From contig NZ_JMPS01000020.1 of NCBI RefSeq assembly GCF_000735455.1, forward strand, positions 124,001 through 188,000: DNA of 64,000 nucleotides, read 5' to 3'. Source of the DNA: Yokenella regensburgei ATCC 49455 (lineage in GTDB: Bacteria; Pseudomonadota; Gammaproteobacteria; Enterobacterales; Enterobacteriaceae). Positions 61,208 through 64,000 of this stretch are shown here, one piece after another. A program made the translations under genes and the position numbers. The stretch's first letter is position 1; every line of letters starts with the position of its first letter. Below the pieces are notes generated by a model. It worked only from the letters and a program-made list of their open reading frames with translations, did not search any database and was not told the DNA's origin.

Positions 61208-62461
61208 TTATTTTTTAGGATTTAACAACCCGCCAACCAGACTATTGACGCTGGAAAGAGGGTTAGTGGTGGTGGAGGATGAGCTGGTGGTGCCCGCACT
61301 TGCCGTTGCGCCAGCCGTCAGGGTGTTGACAGTGGTATTGACGTTAGCCACCAGGCCGTTGGCTGTGGTGTCTACAGCCGCTGATGCGGAAACGTTGCTA
61401 CCGCTGGTGCCTGTACCACCGGTGGTGCTGGTGGGTTTATAAACCAGGGTGCCCGAGTCTGTGACGGTATGGCCGACATCCTGTACGGTCTGACCAACGC
61501 CGCTGAGGCCAGAATTACTACTGCTGATGTTTGAACCCACGCCGCTCACCGAGTTACCGACCTGCGTCAGCAAGCCATCAACCGGTTTACCAAGCCCGGT
61601 TGTCGCCCCTACGCTTTGGGTCAGTGTTTGGGTGCCGCCAAGAGTATTATTGAGCACACCAGTAGTTCCTGTTGTGAGCTTCGCAACATCAGGGCTTTGA
61701 ACGACAGATGTGAGTCCGGTGCCTGTTCCACTGACAACCTCGCCCGCGCTATTCACTACGTTACCGACAACGCCGGTAACGCCGCCAACCGGAGTGTTAG
61801 CCGTACCGCTTGAGAGCCCGGTACCGACGCTTGAAACGGTATTACCGAGCGAAGTCACCGTCGTGGTGACGCCCTGGGCTGTGGTTCCCACGCCATTAGG
61901 GTTTGATGGATTACCAACGCCGGTCGTTACACCATTACCTGTGGTTTGCAGCGCATTACCGACACCGCTCACCGTCGTTGAAACGGTTGAAGTGACCGGG
62001 TTATTCGTTGGAACCTGGCTGCCTAAGCCATCCAGCGTACTACCAACGCTGCTGACGGTTTGTCCGGTATCGCTGAGCACATTATTCGCGGCCGAAGATG
62101 ACCCGCTTCCGCTACCTGAACCGCTTCCTGATCCACTACCGGAACCGCCGCTTCCACTCCCGCTACCAGAGCCACCACTACCGGAGCCTGAGCCGCCGCT
62201 ACCGGTTCCTGAACCTGAGCCAGAACCGCTACCATTGCTCCCGCTACTACCGCTCCCGCTGCCGCCGGAGCCGTTATCTGCTGTTGTGCCTCCACTACTG
62301 CCATCACTTCCCGATCCGGAACTTCCATTTGCTCCTGCTGTGGGATTATTTTTGGCTGTTGAATGAGAACCTCCGCCGCTTCCACTACAGGCGGAAAGGG
62401 AGAACGCAAGAAGTACCGCCACTGCGATAACGCTCAAGTGGCTTACGTTATTAGTAGCCAT
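61208..62461 (-). CDS. Ser/Gly-repeat surface lipoprotein
   Basis: A 417-residue protein begins with a lipoprotein signal peptide: hydrophobic core to residue 22 and lipobox LSAC with Cys25. Ser at +2 predicts outer-membrane sorting. Residues 46-123 are almost pure Ser-Gly repeats. Residues 126-417 are Thr/Val/Gly/Ser-rich with an irregular TVSSVGSTL-like repeat and no cysteine. Similar proteins have been labelled collagen-like triple-helix-repeat proteins in Enterobacter, but there is no Gly-X-Y collagen pattern. It is the first gene of a unit with TpsB. It probably extends from the cell surface as a stalk or adhesin; this is inference. Confidence 0.8.
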   Translation of the reverse strand: MATNNVSHLSVIAVAVLLAFSLSACSGSGGGSHSTAKNNPTAGANGSSGSGSDGSSGGTTADNGSGGSGSGSSGSNGSGSGSGSGTGSGGSGSGSGGSGSGSGSGGSGSGSGSGSGSGSGSSSAANNVLSDTGQTVSSVGSTLDGLGSQVPTNNPVTSTVSTTVSGVGNALQTTGNGVTTGVGNPSNPNGVGTTAQGVTTTVTSLGNTVSSVGTGLSSGTANTPVGGVTGVVGNVVNSAGEVVSGTGTGLTSVVQSPDVAKLTTGTTGVLNNTLGGTQTLTQSVGATTGLGKPVDGLLTQVGNSVSGVGSNISSSNSGLSGVGQTVQDVGHTVTDSGTLVYKPTSTTGGTGTSGSNVSASAAVDTTANGLVANVNTTVNTLTAGATASAGTTSSSSTTTNPLSSVNSLVGGLLNPKK

Positions 62462-62784
62462 AACAATACTCCACGCAATAAAACGCCGGACGGCGTATTT
62501 ATAATTGTAAGTGGAATTCGGAACTCTGCATCTGGTGCAGAAATGGGCAAAATGGAGATAAAAAATAAATTGCGCCGCTGGCTGGCAAGAAAAAATAACG
62601 AATAAATGAAAGGGTATAAAAACAGAGGCTTATGCCTGATTAATTCTTTAGTACTACTGAAGTTAATGGTGTTTTATTTTACAGTTGCTTAAATCTTGGC
62701 TTAAAAATAGGATTATTCCTGGTGTGAGGCGAAGCGGGAAATATATTCATGATATATCCAAAATAACCGCTAAGATCACAGAAA
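62462..62784. other. Promoter region of the lipoprotein gene, no gene seen
   Basis: In this 323-bp gap, a short GC-rich hairpin (ACGCCG 62483-62488 with CGGCGT 62491-62496) lies just before the lipoprotein start and is followed leftward by TTTTA, so it could act as a leader hairpin. TACAAT (minus strand, 62504-62509) is a possible -10 box, and CTGCA/TGCAG (62525-62539) forms a small palindrome. The rest is A/T-rich with no supported coding frame. Confidence 0.4.
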
Positions 62785-62788
62785 AATT

Positions 62789-62813
62789 AAGCCTTCCGAT
62801 TGGAAGGCTTTTT
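62789..62813. terminator. Intrinsic terminator of avtA, possibly bidirectional
   Basis: A 9-bp perfect stem (AAGCCTTCC/GGAAGGCTT) with a GATT loop is flanked by A-rich sequence on the left and T-rich sequence on the right. Leftward it ends the avtA transcript 4 bp after its stop. Confidence 0.85.
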
Positions 62814-62816
62814 AAT

Positions 62817-64000
62817 TTATGCCCCTTCGCGCCAGGCATTTTCTATTTCTTCGGCGAGAATTTTCACCCCGGCTTCAATTTTCTCCGGATCCGGAACGTA
62901 ATTCATGCGCATACACTGGTGAGTATGCGGCCAGGGTTTATCGAGACCCGGGAAGAAGTAGTCGCCTGGCACCATCAGCACTCCGCGTTTTTTCAGACGC
63001 TGGTACAGCAGTTCGGTGGAAACCGGCAGATCCTTAAACCATAACCAGAGGAAAATCGCCCCTTCGGGTTTGTGGATGAGGCAGCGGTCTTCAGGTAAAT
63101 AGCGGCGAATAATGGCGATAGTTTCCTGAACGCGCTGATAGTAGAACGGTTTTATCACCGTTTCCGACAGGCGCAGCAGGTCGTTGCGTTTGATCATCTC
63201 GCACATCATGGCAGGGCCAATACCGCCGGGCGCCAGGCTGATAATGCCGTTCATATTGCTGACTGCAGAGATGATTTTCTCATTGGCAATGATGATACCG
63301 CAGCGGCTGCCCGGTAAGCCGAGCTTCGACAGGCTCATACACAGCACGATGTTCGGGTTCCACAGCGGGCGCGCTTCACTAAAAATAATCCCCGGGAACG
63401 GCACGCCATAGGCGTTATCAATCACCAGCGGGATGCCATGCTGGTGCGCCAGTGCATCGAGCTTCAGCAGTTCTTCATCGGTGATGACGTTACCGGTCGG
63501 GTTGGTGGGACGCGAAACGCAGATCATCCCGGTTTCTTCGGTAATGCTGAGGTGCTCGAAATCAACGTGATATTTGAATTGCCCCTCGGGCAGCAGTTCA
63601 ATATTGGGTCTTGTTGAGACAAAGAGATCCTCTTCGAGGCCCGAATCGGCGTAGCCGATATACTCCGGTGCCAGCGGGAACAGCACTTTTTTAGAGCTGC
63701 CGTCGGCGTGGCGACCAGCGAAGAGATTGAACAAGTAGAAAAACGCGCTCTGACTGCCGTTTGTCAGTGCAATATTCTGCGGTTCGATATCCCAACCTAA
63801 TTCATCCCGTAGCATTCCGGCGAGTCTGTCGAGGAGTTCGGTTTTCCCCTGAGGACCATCGTAGTTACACAACGCATCGGCAGCGCTGCCGTTTTCCAGC
63901 ATCTCGCGTAGCAGGTTCTGGAAATAATCGTTCATTTCCGGAATCTGGGCCGGATTACCGCCGCCAAGCATGATGGCACCGGGCGTACGCAGGCCGTCGT
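62817..64000 (-). CDS. avtA: Valine-pyruvate transaminase, 5' end beyond window
   Basis: AvtA transfers the amino group between valine and pyruvate to give alanine and 2-ketoisovalerate. The frame runs off the right edge; the visible part lacks roughly the first 20-25 residues of the 417-residue E. coli enzyme. The fold-type I PLP-lysine motif MSLSKLGLPGSRCG, the cofactor NAYGVPFPG and the substrate-carboxylate arginine region near the C-terminus (HQCMRMNYVP) are visible. The first internal ATG at 63971 is not the true start. Confidence 0.96.
   Translation of the reverse strand, partial: DGLRTPGAIMLGGGNPAQIPEMNDYFQNLLREMLENGSAADALCNYDGPQGKTELLDRLAGMLRDELGWDIEPQNIALTNGSQSAFFYLFNLFAGRHADGSSKKVLFPLAPEYIGYADSGLEEDLFVSTRPNIELLPEGQFKYHVDFEHLSITEETGMICVSRPTNPTGNVITDEELLKLDALAHQHGIPLVIDNAYGVPFPGIIFSEARPLWNPNIVLCMSLSKLGLPGSRCGIIIANEKIISAVSNMNGIISLAPGGIGPAMMCEMIKRNDLLRLSETVIKPFYYQRVQETIAIIRRYLPEDRCLIHKPEGAIFLWLWFKDLPVSTELLYQRLKKRGVLMVPGDYFFPGLDKPWPHTHQCMRMNYVPDPEKIEAGVKILAEEIENAWREGA

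Noticed and set aside
62093-62326. Possible CRISPR or tandem-repeat array
   Set aside because: The short, imperfect 6-18 bp periodicity is in frame with Ser-Gly codons; there are no unique spacers and no cas genes.
61710-62366. 218-codon Pro/Leu/Glu-rich rightward frame
   Set aside because: It is the complement of the Ser-Gly repeat coding region; the composition (PLPEPEP) is what that repeat gives antisense.

Overview
The window is a stretch of chromosome from an enterobacterium. Gene order from ligB to avtA largely follows the Escherichia coli backbone: ligB, yicG, yicC, rph-pyrE, slmA-dut-coaBC, radC, rpmBG, mutM, coaD, LPS core locus, hldD, kbl-tdh, yibQ-envC-gpmM, yibN-grxC-secB-gpsA-cysE, trmL, lldPRD, yibL, mtlADR, yibIH, yibF, selAB, yiaY, aldB, ... 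avtA. The LPS core locus is not E. coli-like. It carries wabG, wabH and the deacetylase wabN, as in Klebsiella, Enterobacter and Serratia, and has no waaP/waaY kinase genes. An Enterobacter/Klebsiella-type organism is therefore likely, but genus and species cannot be fixed from the sequence alone.

Layout. 1-9.4 kb: DNA repair and nucleotide genes, coenzyme A genes and ribosomal protein genes L28/L33; rpmG is only 55 codons. 9.4-25 kb: coaD, then the core/lipid A locus. Transcription is almost all leftward from hldD to coaD, with one rightward gene (wabN) embedded in it. 25-28.4 kb: threonine catabolism (kbl-tdh) and a WaaE-like glycosyltransferase. 28.4-32.3 kb: yibQ-envC-gpmM (cell division and glycolysis). 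32.5-35.6 kb: yibN-grxC-secB-gpsA-cysE. 35.6-44.2 kb: L-lactate (lldPRD) and mannitol (mtlADR) utilisation, with a long mtlA control region holding a ladder of CRP-like sites. 44.7-53.3 kb: yibIH, yibF, selenocysteine insertion (selAB), yiaY and aldB.

From 53.4 to 62.8 kb lies an accessory segment between aldB and avtA. It holds a hicAB toxin-antitoxin pair and a GH127 glycosidase, GPH transporter and AraC regulator cassette that suggests use of plant arabinofuranosides. It also holds a winged-helix regulator split by a -1 frameshift at a U UUU UUA slippery site. Last is a two-gene unit of an FhaC/ShlB-type outer-membrane transporter and a Ser/Gly-repeat lipoprotein, with an intrinsic terminator between them and no recognisable TpsA exoprotein. 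This unit is the best candidate for an under-described system.

Non-coding structure includes several intergenic palindromes (REP-like elements, a 66-bp inverted-repeat remnant, and a 164-bp nested palindrome upstream of yibF), the pyrE attenuator, intrinsic terminators, and a hairpin overlapping the trmL ribosome binding site. No rRNA, tRNA, insertion sequence, prophage or CRISPR array was recognised.
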